Below, in pieces: positions 38,998-50,379 of a stretch of 64,000 nt of DNA. How positions within the stretch are numbered: the first letter of the stretch is position 1; every line of letters starts with the position of its first letter. The translations under genes were made by a program, and so were the position numbers. The notes under the pieces are model-generated. The model did no database searches, was not told where the DNA came from, and saw only the letters and a list, made by a program, of their open reading frames with translations. The stretch comes from Pardosa pseudoannulata (Eukaryota > Arthropoda > Arachnida > Araneae > Lycosidae). The stretch covers positions 189,494,096 through 189,558,095 of the forward strand of contig CM063508.1 in NCBI GenBank assembly GCA_032207245.1. The letters are read 5' to 3'.

Positions 38998-41900
38998 CGC
39001 TGTTATGTCGTGCCTTCTGTTTTAAGAAGATTTTTAGAATATTTTTCACAGTATTTTCAGATGGGGACACTCAAAAAGCCCTTTCAATTCTGTTAAAACA
39101 TTGAATATTATATATGGGCGTGTAGGTCTCCTCAAGACGAACACGCACATACCACATTTGTTAGACTTTAACATTATTTAAATACTGTTATGTCGTGCCT
39201 TCTGTTTTAAGAAGATTTTTAGAATAATTTCCACAGTATTTTCAGATGGGGACACTCAAAAAGCCCTTTCAATTCTGTTAAAACATTGAATATTATATAT
39301 GGGCGTGTAGGTCTCTTCAAGACGAACACGCACATACCACATTTGTTAGACTTTAACATCATTTAAACACTGTTATGTCGTGCCTTCTGTTTTAAGAAGA
39401 TTTTTAGAATATTTTTCACAGTATTTTCAGATGGGGACACTCAAAAAGCCCTTTCAATTCTGTTAAAACATTGAATATTATATATGGGCGTGTAGGTCTG
39501 TTCAAGACGAACACGCACATACCACATTTGTTAGAATTTAACAGTATTTAAATACTGTTATGTCGTGCCTTCTGTTTTAAGAAGATTTTTAGAAAATTTT
39601 TCACAGTATATTCAGATGAGGACACTCAAAAAGCCCTTTCAATTCTGTTAAAACATTGAATATTATATATGGGCGTGTAGGTCTGTTCAAGACGAACACG
39701 CACATACCACATTTGTTAGACTTTAACATCATTTAAATACTGTTATGTCGTGCCTTCTGTTTTAAGAAAATTTTTAGAATATTTTTCACAGTATTTTCAG
39801 ATGGGGACACTCAAAAAGCCCTTTCAATTCTGTTAAAACATTGAATATTATATATGGGCGTGTAGGTCTCTTCAAGAGAATCACGCACATACCACATTTG
39901 TTAGACTTTAACATTATTTAAATACTGTTATGTCGTGCCTTCTGTTTTAAGAAGATTTTTAGAATATTTTTCACAGTATTTTCAGATGGGGACACTCAAA
40001 AAGCCCTTTCAATTCTGTTAAAACATTGAATATTATATATGGGCGTGTAGGTCTCTTCAAGACGAACACGCACATACCACATTTGTTAGACTTTAACATC
40101 ATTTAAATAGCCTTATGTCGTGCCTTCTGTTTTAAGAAGATTTTTAGAAACTTTTTCACAGTATTTTCAGATGGGGACACCCAAAAAGCCCTTTCAATTC
40201 TGTTAAAACATTGAATATTATATATGGGCGTGTAAATCTGTTCAATACGAACACGCACATACCACATTTGTTAGACTTTAACATCATTTAAATACTGTTA
40301 TGACGTGTCTTCTGTTTTAAGAAGATTTTTAGAATCTTTTTCACAGTATTTTCAGATGGGGACACTCAAAAAGCCCTTTCAATTCTGTTAAAACATTGAA
40401 TATTATATATGGGCGTGTAGGTCTCTTCAAGAGAATCACGCACATACCACATTTGTTAGACTTTAACATTATTTAAATACTGTTATGTCGTGCCTTCTGT
40501 TTTAAGAAGATTTTTAGAATATTTTTCACAGTATTTTCAGATGGGGACACTCAAAAAGCCCTTTCAATTCTGTTAAAACATTGAATATTATATATGGGCG
40601 TGTAGGTCTCTTCAAGAGAATCACGCACATACCACATTTGTTAGACTTTAATATCATTTAAATACTGTTATGTCGTGCCTTCTGTTTTAAGAAGATTTTG
40701 AGAATATTTTTCACAGTATTTTCAGATGGGGACACTCAAAAAGCCCTTTCAATTCTGTTAAAACATTGAATATTATATATGGGCGTGTAGGTCTCTTCAA
40801 GACGAACACGCACATACCACATTTGTTAGACTTTAACATTATTTAAATACTGTTATGTCGTGCCTTCTGTTTTAAGAAGATTTTTAGAATATTTTTCACA
40901 GTATTTTCAGATGGGGACACTCAAAAAGCCCTTTCAATTCTGTTAAAACATTGAATATTATATATGGGCGTGTAGGTCTCTTCAAGACGAACACGCACAT
41001 ACCACATTTGTTAGACTTTAACATCATTTAAATAGCCTTATGTCGTGCCTTCTGTTTTAAGAAGATTTTTAGAATCTTTTTCACAGTATTTTCAGATGGG
41101 GACACTCAAAAAGCCCTTTCAATTCTGTTAAAACATTGAATATTATATATGGGCGTGTAGGTGTGTTCAAGGTGAACACGCACATACCACATTTGTTAGT
41201 CATTCATATCATTTAAATACTGTTATGTCGTGCCTTCTGTTTTAAGAAGATTTTTAGAATATTTTTCACAGTATTTTCAGATGGGGACACTCAAAAAGCC
41301 CTTTCAATTCTGTTAAAACATTGAATATTATATATGGGCGTGTAGGTCTCTTCAAGACGAACACGCACATACCACATTTGTTAGAATTTAACATCATTTA
41401 AACAATTTTATGTCGTGCCTTCTGTTTTAAGAAGATTTTTAGAATATTTTTCACAGTATTTTCAGATGGGGACACTCAAAAAGCCCTTTCAATTCTGTTA
41501 AAACATTGAATATTATATATGGGCGTGTAGGTCTCTATAAGACGAACACGCACATACCACATTTGTTAGACTTTAATATCATTTAAACACTGTTATGTCG
41601 TGCCTTCTGTTTTAAGAAGATTTTTAGAATATTTTTCACAGTATTTTCCGATTGTCACACTCAAAAAGCCCTTTCAAATCTGTTAAAACATTGAATATTA
41701 TATATGATCGTGTAGGTCTCCTCAAGACGAACACGCACATACCACATTTGTTAGACTTTAACATTATTTAAATACTGTTATATCGTGCCTTCTGTTTTAC
41801 GAAGACTTAGAAAATTTTTTCACAGTATTTTCAGATGGGGACACTCAAAAAGCCCTTTCAATTCTGTTAAAACATTGAATATTATATATGGGCGTGTAGG

Positions 41901-43421
41901 TCTGTTCAAGACGAACACGCACATACTACATTTGTTAGACTTTAACATCATTTAAAAACTGTTATGTCGTGCCTTCTGTTTTAAGAAGATTTTTAGAATA
42001 TTTTTCACAGTATTTTCAGATGGGGACACTCAAAAAGCCCTTTCAAATCTGTTAAAACATTGAATATTATATATGGGCGTGTAGGTCTCTTCAAGACAAA
42101 CACGCACATACCACATTTGTTAGACTTTAACATCATTTAAATACTGTTATGTCGTGCCTTCTGTTTTAAGAAGATTTTTAGAATATTTTTCACAGTATTT
42201 TCAGATGGGGACACTCAAAAAGCCCTTTCAATTCTGTTAAAACATTGAATATTATATATGGGCGTGTAGGTCTCTTCAAGACAAACACGCACATACCACA
42301 TTTGTTAGACTTTCATATCATTTAAATACTGTTATGTCGTGCCTTCTGTTTTAAGAAGATTTTTAGAATATTTTTCACAGTATTTTCAGATGGGGACACT
42401 CAAAAAGCCCTTTCAATTCTGTTAAAACATTGAATATTATATATGGGCGTGTAGGTCTCTTCAAGACGAACACGCACATACCACATTTGTTAGACTTTAA
42501 CATTATTTAAATACTGTTATTTCGTGCCTTCTGTTTTAAGAACATTTTTAGAATATTTTTCACAGTATTTTCAGATGGAGACACTCAAAAAGCCCTTTCA
42601 ATTCTGTTAAAACATTGAATATTATATATGGGCGTGTAGGTCTGTTCAAGACAAACACGCACATACCACATTTGTTAGACTTTCATATCATTTAAATACT
42701 GTTATGTCGTGCCTTCTGTTTTAAGAAGATTTTTAGAATATTTTTCACAGTATTTTCAGATGGGGACACTCAAAAAGCCCTTTCAATTCTGTTAAAACAT
42801 TGAATATTATATATTGGCGTGTAGGTTTGTTCAAGACGAACACGCACATACCACATTTGTTAGACTTTAACATCATTTAAATACTGTTATGTCGTGCTTT
42901 CTGTTTTAAGAAAATTTTTAGAATATTTTTCACAGTATTTTCAGATGGGGACACTCAAAAAGCCCTTTCAATTCTGTTAAAACATTGAATATTATATATG
43001 GGCGTGTAGGTCTCTTCAAGACGAACACGCACACACCACATTTGTTAGACATTCATATCATTTAAATACTGTTATGTCGTGCCTTCTGTTTTAAGAAAAT
43101 TTTTAGAATATTTTTCACCGTATTTTCAGATGGGGACACTCAAAAAGCTTTTTCAGTTCTGTTAAAACATTGAATATTATATATGGGCGTGTAGTTCTGT
43201 TCAATGGGGACGAATCACGCCACATCAAGTTAGACTTTGAAACATCATATAAATTCTGTTATGTCGTGCCACTGTTTTAGAAGAATTTTATGAATATGTT
43301 TTCAACAGTATTTTCAGATGGGGACACTCAAAAAGCTTTTTCAGTTCTGTTAAAACATTGAATATTATATATGGGCGTGTAGTTCTGTTCAAGACGAACA
43401 CGCACATACCACATTTGTTAG
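38998..43421. repeat. 185-bp satellite array, domain B (right part) and array edge
   Basis: About 24 further monomers in the same orientation. The array resumes mid-monomer at CTGTTATGTCGTGCC. Variants shared with 27.9-35.5 kb (AATAGCCTTATG, GACTTTCATATCATT, GAGAATCACGC, GTAGGTCTGTTC) place it in the same domain. The last two to three monomers degrade: one between about 43,195 and 43,330 has many substitutions and indels (TTCAATGGGGACGAATCACG, AAGTTAGACTTTGAAAC). The final unit stops within CACATTTGTTAG at 43,421, next to unique sequence. Confidence 0.95.
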
Positions 43422-43640
43422 CCCTCCGAGTGGAACACATCAGGGAAAAAATGTGCCCAAAAAAATTCGCTAACTCTTTACTGTGTTGGTGTTCAAAGCG
43501 GTTCGGTGCTTTTTTATTTCCCCCTTTTTCAGCTAAAATGGAATACGGGAAACCCGCCCTTGTTTATTGTTGCTTTACTTCCGGCTATAAATAGTGCTCC
43601 TCCCAAAGAGACTGCCCCGAAGGGGTTCCATTGTGACCCG
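43422..43640 (+). promoter_or_regulatory. TATA-containing GC-richer patch at the satellite edge
   Basis: Immediately outside the array the composition changes. TATAAATA lies at 43,586-43,593 in the context CTTCCGGCTATAAATAGTGC, followed by a small hairpin (GCCCCGAAGGGGT near 43,610). This resembles a core promoter or LTR U3/R region. No open frame follows, and no transcript start can be proven. It could equally be the end of an unrecognised element. Confidence 0.3.
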
Positions 43641-44617
43641 ATGCATGCGAAAGTACTGTAGTCTTATGTATCGGTTTGACCCTTGAGTGGTCTTTCTGTG
43701 AAGCTGTGGGCCTATGAGTTAAAAATTGTTTTGGCTCATCTGTTTTTCAAAGCAATTTTTATGTTAATTGTGCCTGTAGAAAATATTTTGTTACTGCAGC
43801 AATGCAGTTTTAAAATTCTTATATGAATTTAGTAAGAACCATGTGTCTTTATATTTTACCAACTTTCATCAGTTTTTATCGGTTACTGAAACTGAATTAT
43901 GAAAACTTCTCTAAAATAAGTAATACTGTTTCCGTACATTCGGAAAATATTTAAAATATATATAAATAAATATGTAAAAAATTGCACAGAATTATATAAA
44001 ATATAGTTGTGTTAACAAGATTAAAAAAACAGTTAAATCTGTAAAAATAACTTATAATTTTATAATCAACTCTGTTTTATATAACTCATTATGATTCACA
44101 AGAAAATTTATGTTTTATAATCGTTTTTTAACATTTTTAAATCTTTCTTTTTAAACATTTACTTTCAGCATTATAATTTCACTTTTCTTAATGATGCATA
44201 AGAACAGAGTAATATGATTTTACTTTAATGTTCCCTCTTTTCCCTCTTAAGCTATTTTATTAACTATTACAAATTTACTTTAAAAAGAACTGATGATTTT
44301 AGGAAGTGTAATGTGGCACATATACGTAGCTCATAAATTTTGTATATAAATTCTATCCCATTTGTCTATACACATAACCTTTTCAAATTAATCTTGGATG
44401 CGTTCAAATGTGTTTTACTCTGGTATGTTAGAACATAGTAATACATTATACTGTTATAATTGAAAGGTAAGAGAAGTTTATTTCTAAGGTACTGCCTCGT
44501 TGAAATGTTGAAATAATTAAAAAAAAAAAGTTTTTATCCCATAAGTAAAAATTTCTTCGTAGGAATAAATCTAATTACGCAATAATCTACGCAATAATAG
44601 TACATAATATGTTGGAT

Positions 44618-44681
<64 letters not shown>

Positions 44682-44990
44682 TTATTTATTTAGGAATATT
44701 TTCTTTTATTCTATGAAGTTTTAAAAGTTTTAAGATATAAAGTGACAGATATAGAACAAATCAGATTGTTTCTAAATTTTTTGTAGGAACAAGAGTAAAT
44801 GCTAAATTTTATGACTTTTTTTTTTGTGTGTGTATTCTGCTGCTATTTTTAAAAGTAAGTAAAAACTTAAAACTAGTTCTAGGTATTCGTATTACATAGG
44901 ATGTACATGTATTGATCTCTGTCAACATTAACATTTGTACATAATGTTAAACTATCATAAACTTTTTCAGTTTGAGTGAAAATGTAATAG
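43641..44990. other. AT-rich intergenic flank
   Basis: No gene, RNA or dated transposon end was recognised here. The stretch is strongly AT-rich. Apart from the microsatellite annotated within it, nothing stands out. Confidence 0.5.
44622..44677. repeat. (TA)n microsatellite
   Basis: About 28 uninterrupted TA units, followed by a short (TTTA)n run. Confidence 0.97.
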
Positions 44991-44997
44991 GGTAGGA

Positions 44998-45085
44998 GGC
45001 CGGTCGAATGGGTAGGGCGCTACACTTCGGAACTGGAATTCGTGGGCTCGAATCCCACTGATGGAATGATCCCATTGATGACTTA
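44998..45085 (+). mobile_element. tRNA-derived SINE-like element 1
   Basis: The tRNA-like head has an A-box-like region GGTCGAATGGGTAGGGCGCT and a B box within GTGGGCTCGAATCCCAC, which folds as a perfect 5-bp T-arm (GTGGG/CCCAC). The anticodon region does not form a credible stem, so it is a tRNA derivative rather than a tRNA gene. A T-rich run follows near 45,090. Shared pieces with the copies at 47.75 and 50.04 kb (GGTAGGGCGCT, CCACTGATG) indicate a family. Confidence 0.6.
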
Positions 45086-45740
45086 TTTGCATTTTTTTTA
45101 AACTATAGCTCTAAAGTTCTAAAAAGTTTAAGAAAATGTGGTAAGATTTGATAAATTTGATTCAATACTCTTTTTTAATTCTCACTTCCTAGCTCAGAAG
45201 TTTGAGCTATAAAACTATTACTATATTGAAGATTTAACAAATGGTTAATACTCGTCGTCCGATTCGAGTGTGAAATATATTTTTTAAGAAAATATGGTAC
45301 CCTTTGGAAGGTTTTAATTTAAATTTTTTTTAGTGTTACAGTAAACATTCTAATTGTTTTTATATTTTAGAAAAAAAAACTGTAGTTAAAAATAAAAACC
45401 TTTTAAGTCCCCACTCTGGATGGGAGGGGGTCATTTTTTCTGGGTAGCACTTAAGTTGTGAATGTGAGAAAAATATAAATATATTAAAATTGAACAGCGA
45501 TTTCATCGAAATTTACACATATCAATTTATTTATTTATTTATTGCTAAACATTGACCGTTCCTATTTATATAATTCATATTTAAAAGCTAAAGATATTTG
45601 TAATCATTAATCTACTATATTAATTTACTTAAAAGTTGTTCATAAGAATTTGTTTCTTTTACTATAAAGGATATGATTTCTCCATCGAAGAAGATATTGA
45701 AATATTCAATGAGATCTCCTGAGTATCATGTATATTGACT
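45086..45740. other. AT-rich intergenic, nothing recognised
   Basis: No open frame, RNA fold or inverted end could be supported. A short (ATTT)n run lies near 45,525. Confidence 0.5.
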
Positions 45741-45866
45741 TTTAAACCTGAATTACAATTGAATGGAAATCTTGAATTAGAAACCGAAGCATTCACTGTA
45801 CTCCAATCCTCCAGTGATATCTATTCCGATTCATTTTTAGAAGAAGAAAATTTATCTAAATATTAA
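45741..45866 (+). other. Acidic 41-codon open stretch, possible decayed exon
   Basis: The plus-strand frame reads a leucine/glutamate-rich acidic peptide (LNGNLELETEAFTVLQSSSD, then SDSFLEEENLSKY) and then stops. Codon use is less AT-driven than the surroundings, and an adjoining frame continues in similar style upstream (near 45,668). No domain was recognised and no splice sites were established, so it is a weak pseudogene candidate. Confidence 0.15.
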
Positions 45867-47310
45867 CTTAACAATTCTATTTCTGAAACACTAAACATTT
45901 TTAAGTTGAACTCTAAGGAAAGTTAATGAGAAGTGAAAGAAAATGCCTAAACTTTTGTTCTCGTGCAAGGCATTTTATTGTAAATGTCAAGTCCATGCAG
46001 CCAATGAGGCAGAGATGAAGCTCACTGTTAAAGCTTAAACTTTCTAAAGCCAGAGTAAAATAAAGACACCAAGAATTTCCTGCGCATCAAACCTTTGTAA
46101 GTAAAGCAAACTGTACAAGATCGAATTCTTTTCTTCCAGTTTCTATCTCTAGCAGGACTAGGCCTGCTTAGGAAAAAAGGGTCCTCATCAAGAGGCACTG
46201 CAGGGGGTTGACATAATTAACGGAAGCATATAATTTAAAAAGCAGCAATTTCAAAGAACTGAATCATGCTAGGAAAATCTACCTTAGTGTCCCATAATAT
46301 GAGTGAAGATTCGCCAATAATTTAAGAAAATTTTCAAGCATTGTAGCTATTATGTAATCGAAAATTGTACCCGTTTTTATTTGCAAATATAGAGAATAAA
46401 CAGAATGAAACGTATTCATAAACACACATGTGTTTCTGTGTGTGAATTTAGTTCTATGTTTTGAATTGTTCTCAATTTTTCATTATCAGGTTACATATAT
46501 ACTCCTGTCTCCTGGTTTCATCATTCTCATACAGCTTTAATAGTAAATTTGATCATTTGGGAACACTATAATCCGAATAGATAAGATTATTTTTCTCTTA
46601 AAATGTCTAACTCTACTTCATTATGACTTTAGAATTTCACTTAAAGTGAGACAGAAAATCAATATTTGTAGAGCAGAAGCAATCGAGTATTTAGATGCGA
46701 TTTTCGTAGAAGGTGAAAATAAATTTCCCTATACTAAAATAGTATTTTGATATTTTTATTACAAATACATGTATTTATAAATATTTGTATTGACAAAGGT
46801 ACGTGAATGTGCGTGTATACATATGTACGCAATAATGAGCATCATATTATCTAATTATAAAGGGAAACTGACTACTTGATTTACTAAATATAGGATACAA
46901 TCAATATTCATGTTGTATAAAAGATGTAACGAGAAAATTTACTGATTACACTTGGAGAAATGTTTTAACAAAAAAAAAACAGAGTTATTACTTATTCAAA
47001 TCATCACTATTTTCTATTCAAAATTTAGCCGATAGCAATATTTACACTAAAAATTGTATTTGCCTTAATATTTACATTAAACCGTAATGCATTTTTTTTA
47101 ACTCTATAATGCTGTAAATTGATACGTCTGTTTTTTTCCTTCCATTAAAAACTGTCTTGGCTTCAATGAACAAATAACAAAGTAAGGCCAATTAAAATTG
47201 TTCGCCCCCAGATTTTTTTTGGAAATGTGTTTTAATTCTTTTCATTGTTGAAAATAATCTCTAAGTAGATACTAGGAAATCTGCAGATATATTAAAGAGA
47301 GAATGAGTTG
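45867..47310. other. AT-rich intergenic, nothing recognised
   Basis: A slightly GC-richer patch lies at about 45,950-46,210, without a sustained frame. The remainder is AT-rich with no supported feature. Confidence 0.5.
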
Positions 47311-47314
47311 TGGG

Positions 47315-47331
47315 CAGGGCCGTAGCCAGAA
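47315..47331 (+). mobile_element. Orphan hAT-like terminus
   Basis: CAGGGCCGTAGCCAGAA resembles the CAGGG... terminal inverted repeat seen in many hAT-type elements. I found no matching reverse-complement end downstream. It is at most a truncated remnant. Confidence 0.25.
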
Positions 47332-47747
47332 ATTATTTTTATAAGGGGATCAAGGAAGAACGACATTATTATTTGTGAATGATACTCCAGTAAAAGTACA
47401 TGTTTTGATATGAGTGTATACTCCTAATGAGTATCATTACACAAATGTAGTTTCACAACAACAACAAAAAAAGAATGAACAATTTTTAAGCTTTGAAAAC
47501 GTGTCATGAAGTAACTACACAAGGAATTTAATAGTAAAATAAACATTGAAAAGAAATAAACTATACATGACATTAAATTCTAACTTATAAAACAAGTATA
47601 ATCGAAGAAAAATCAAATTTTGGAAAGAATATGAAGAAGATAAAAATTTTTTCCCTCTGTAATATATATATGCTTGCCTTAATGATTTACAAAAAATTTT
47701 GAATAATTATTGCCTAATTTCTAAAAATATACATTCTTTAAATCACC

Positions 47748-47890
47748 ACGACCGAACGATGAACGATAGGTAGGGCGCTGTTCATCGGTGCCACAACTCG
47801 TAGGTTCAAATGCCACTGATGACATGGATGTACGTAGCCGTTAGGAAGGCAGTAGGTCCTGGTATTAAAAGTTCTCGTGTACCAAAACAG
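47748..47890 (+). mobile_element. tRNA-derived SINE-like element 2
   Basis: The head contains GATAGGTAGGGCGCTG (A-box side) and GTAGGTTCAAATGCCAC (B box with an imperfect T-arm), followed by TGATGACATGGATGTA and a non-tRNA body. The head aligns with element 1, and the post-head ACATGGAT with element 3. Confidence 0.55.
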
Positions 47891-48288
47891 TAAACCGTAA
47901 CACTCCAAACCAAACTAAGTCTCCACTTAAAAAATTGTAATAAATGCATTTAAAATATAAATAAAATTATTATATCATAGACATTTTAAACTATTGAAAG
48001 TAACTAGAAGAGCGATAATTTATTCATATTGTTGCAATCAGTATACTTTATTTCAAAAAAGGTTTCTAATAGGTTTACTATAAATAAACAAATCTCATAT
48101 GTGCTGTAGTAATTTTTCATGAGTAAGGAGAATAATTACTATGGAAGAACCACTCATAAGTAATAATACTAATTGATATATTTCGATGTAAATTAACAAT
48201 GTTGTAACCTTTACGAAGATTATGTTAGGATATTTAAATTTATATTTTTATTATTTTATTTTTATTATATATTTATATATCATATACT

Positions 48289-48356
<68 letters not shown>

Positions 48357-48582
48357 CATTTTCCACACAAAAGAAAAAATAGAGGTGATTGCTAATAACT
48401 TTTTCTTTATATTTCCTCTCCTTATCTGTCAACATTATGCTACTTATTTTTTTTTAAACTTTTTCCAAAGATCTATAATATTTATATCAGTAAGACACAG
48501 AAATCTCCGGTGATAGACTTTCATAGTTTCAGTTTCGTTCTGATTTAGCTATACACAATAACTAGACTAAATTAATTTATTT
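47891..48582. other. AT-rich intergenic with (TA)n
   Basis: AT-rich sequence without a gene. It contains a ~52-bp (TA)n microsatellite at 48,301-48,352 that grades into (TACA)n. Confidence 0.6.
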
Positions 48583-48925
48583 GGAGCTATTCTGTAAATA
48601 AGAATCTGTCTTCAGAAACTCACCGCGAAGCGCTCCTAACAGTAAAATCCTAACAATAGATTACGGAAAATGAGCGAATATCGTTTCTTAGAACGAATGA
48701 CCACAAGGGCGGTGGGAGAGGAGAAACCTTCAAACACAAAGGCCACGGGGTTGAGGTAGAAACAGCATTTCGGGCTAGCAGCCCAGCAAGATTTGTAATC
48801 AAAGAACTTTTAAGGTTTTTTTCTAAGAACATAGATATCCATGTTCATGCATAGCTAGGCAAATAGTGCGCACACACATAGAAAGTCTTTCTACGCATAA
48901 ATTTTTTTTTTTTTTTTTTTTTTCT
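48583..48925. other. GC-richer patch followed by a poly(T) run
   Basis: The stretch 48,600-48,800 is clearly GC-richer than its surroundings. It holds a 60-codon minus-strand frame (48,650-48,832) with no recognisable domain. A run of more than 20 T lies at about 48,902-48,923. Read on the minus strand, an A-run next to a GC-richer body could mark a retroposed sequence, but no flanking duplications were found. Confidence 0.3.
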
Positions 48926-49069
48926 TTGAGGAGGGGAAATAGGTCTATTTTGGACAGTCCTATGTTATAACACCTTCAGAATCGTGTTTATGAAGCCGAA
49001 GGCCCTTACGAGTATTGTAGAATAATTATACAATTTTAATTCCGGAAAATGACCGATTTCCAGAAATAA

Positions 49070-49280
49070 ATATTTTGGTACATTTATATTTGTTAAATAA
49101 ATTATTTAATTAAATAAAAAATTATTTATTATTTATTATGTATTTAGTTAAATATATTATAAATTATTTATTTAGTATATATATAAATTATTTATAATAT
49201 AAATATATATAAATTATTTATTTAGTTAAATAAATAATTTATACTTGTTAAATAACTATTATTAAATAAATTAAAGTAAA
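49070..49280. repeat. Simple AT-rich repeat (AAATTATTTATTTAGT-like)
   Basis: Irregular reiterations of TAAATTATTTATTTAGT and its complement make up this low-complexity stretch. Nothing coding is present. The following ~750 bp (to 50,040) is plain AT-rich sequence in which I see no feature. Confidence 0.8.
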
Positions 49281-50043
49281 TGCTAAAAATAGAAATCGTT
49301 TTCTATACTACATACTCAACTCTATCTTTTTTTAAATTTTAATGTTAGATGAACCTCGTGGTTACTAAAAATAAATATGTTTCAAAGTTAAAATAAATAT
49401 ATTCTGGAAGTCTTCAATTATATCCAACTAAAATTTAAGAAAACTTTTAATTTTATGAGTTAATTCGTTGCATAAACTCTTAAAATTGAACAGATGGTTA
49501 CATTTGATTATTTATATAAAATCATTGAATGCATCCTTGGGGAGGAGTAGATTGGAGATTTTAAACATTTAATCAAATGGCCACAAAAATGCTGACAATT
49601 ATTTGTTTTTGTATATAATTTTTTGCCGTAATTACATTATTAAATATCCTAAAAATATCAATAAAAATGTATAGATTTTGCTAATGCCAACCTTTTGGAA
49701 CAATTATCAAGAAACAGGCTAACTGGATGGGGTATATCTGAGACTTGGTTTCACGTAATTAAGAATTGCAGCATTCTTTGGTACCGATAAAAGGATTTTG
49801 TCTGCCTGGATTTGATTTTTAGATTTAAAATTTGTTGATAGAACATTGATTACAAAAATAAAAATCTTCCATAGAAGAACGAATTTAAAATTAATGCGAG
49901 TTATATAGTTGAATAATGAGAGAATACGAAATATTTCAATAATTCGCAGGATAAAGTTATATGTAAGGGTAGGGATTTTATCACCCCCTCCCCATAATAT
50001 TACCCTAAAAAATCACATACATTCACTTTCCAAATATTCTACG

Positions 50044-50152
50044 CTGCAGCATAGTGTACGCTAGGCACTATAGCAGTGAGCTGTCTTTCGGTACTGATAT
50101 GTGAGGGTTCCAATCCCGCTGCTTACATGGATATTCAAAAATAAAAAAAATA
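50044..50152 (+). mobile_element. tRNA-derived SINE-like element 3
   Basis: The head has GTACGCTAGGCACTATAGCA and the B box GAGGGTTCCAATCCCGC, then CTTACATGGATATTC and an A-rich tail (AAAAATAAAAAAAA). The B-box arm pairs GGG/CCC. The A-box side is more diverged than in elements 1 and 2. Confidence 0.5.
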
Positions 50153-50379
50153 CTGCAGCAATGCAAGAATAACCATTCTACTTTCGCCTGTATTGAGATG
50201 AAACAGAAATTTCGTAAAGAAATATTTTTATATTAGGATTTAATTTCAATAATTCATATATATAGGGGTTCAATTCCCAAACAATAGACTGGACCCTCCT
50301 ACCGCAAAAGTCAACGGAGAAAAGAACTGGTAGAAATGTACGTGATATCCACTTTCGGAGTGCTTTTGAGGTCGAAAAT

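Noticed and set aside
1..43421. CRISPR-like regular repeat array
   Set aside because: Whole 185-bp monomers are repeated without unique spacers, in a eukaryotic context; this is satellite DNA.
1..43421. CENP-B box in the monomer
   Set aside because: No match to the TTCG....A..CGGG pattern was seen; only a different dyad is present.
45000..45075. Functional tRNA gene
   Set aside because: The T-arm is perfect, but acceptor and anticodon stems do not pair and there is no plausible anticodon loop, so a SINE head is more likely.
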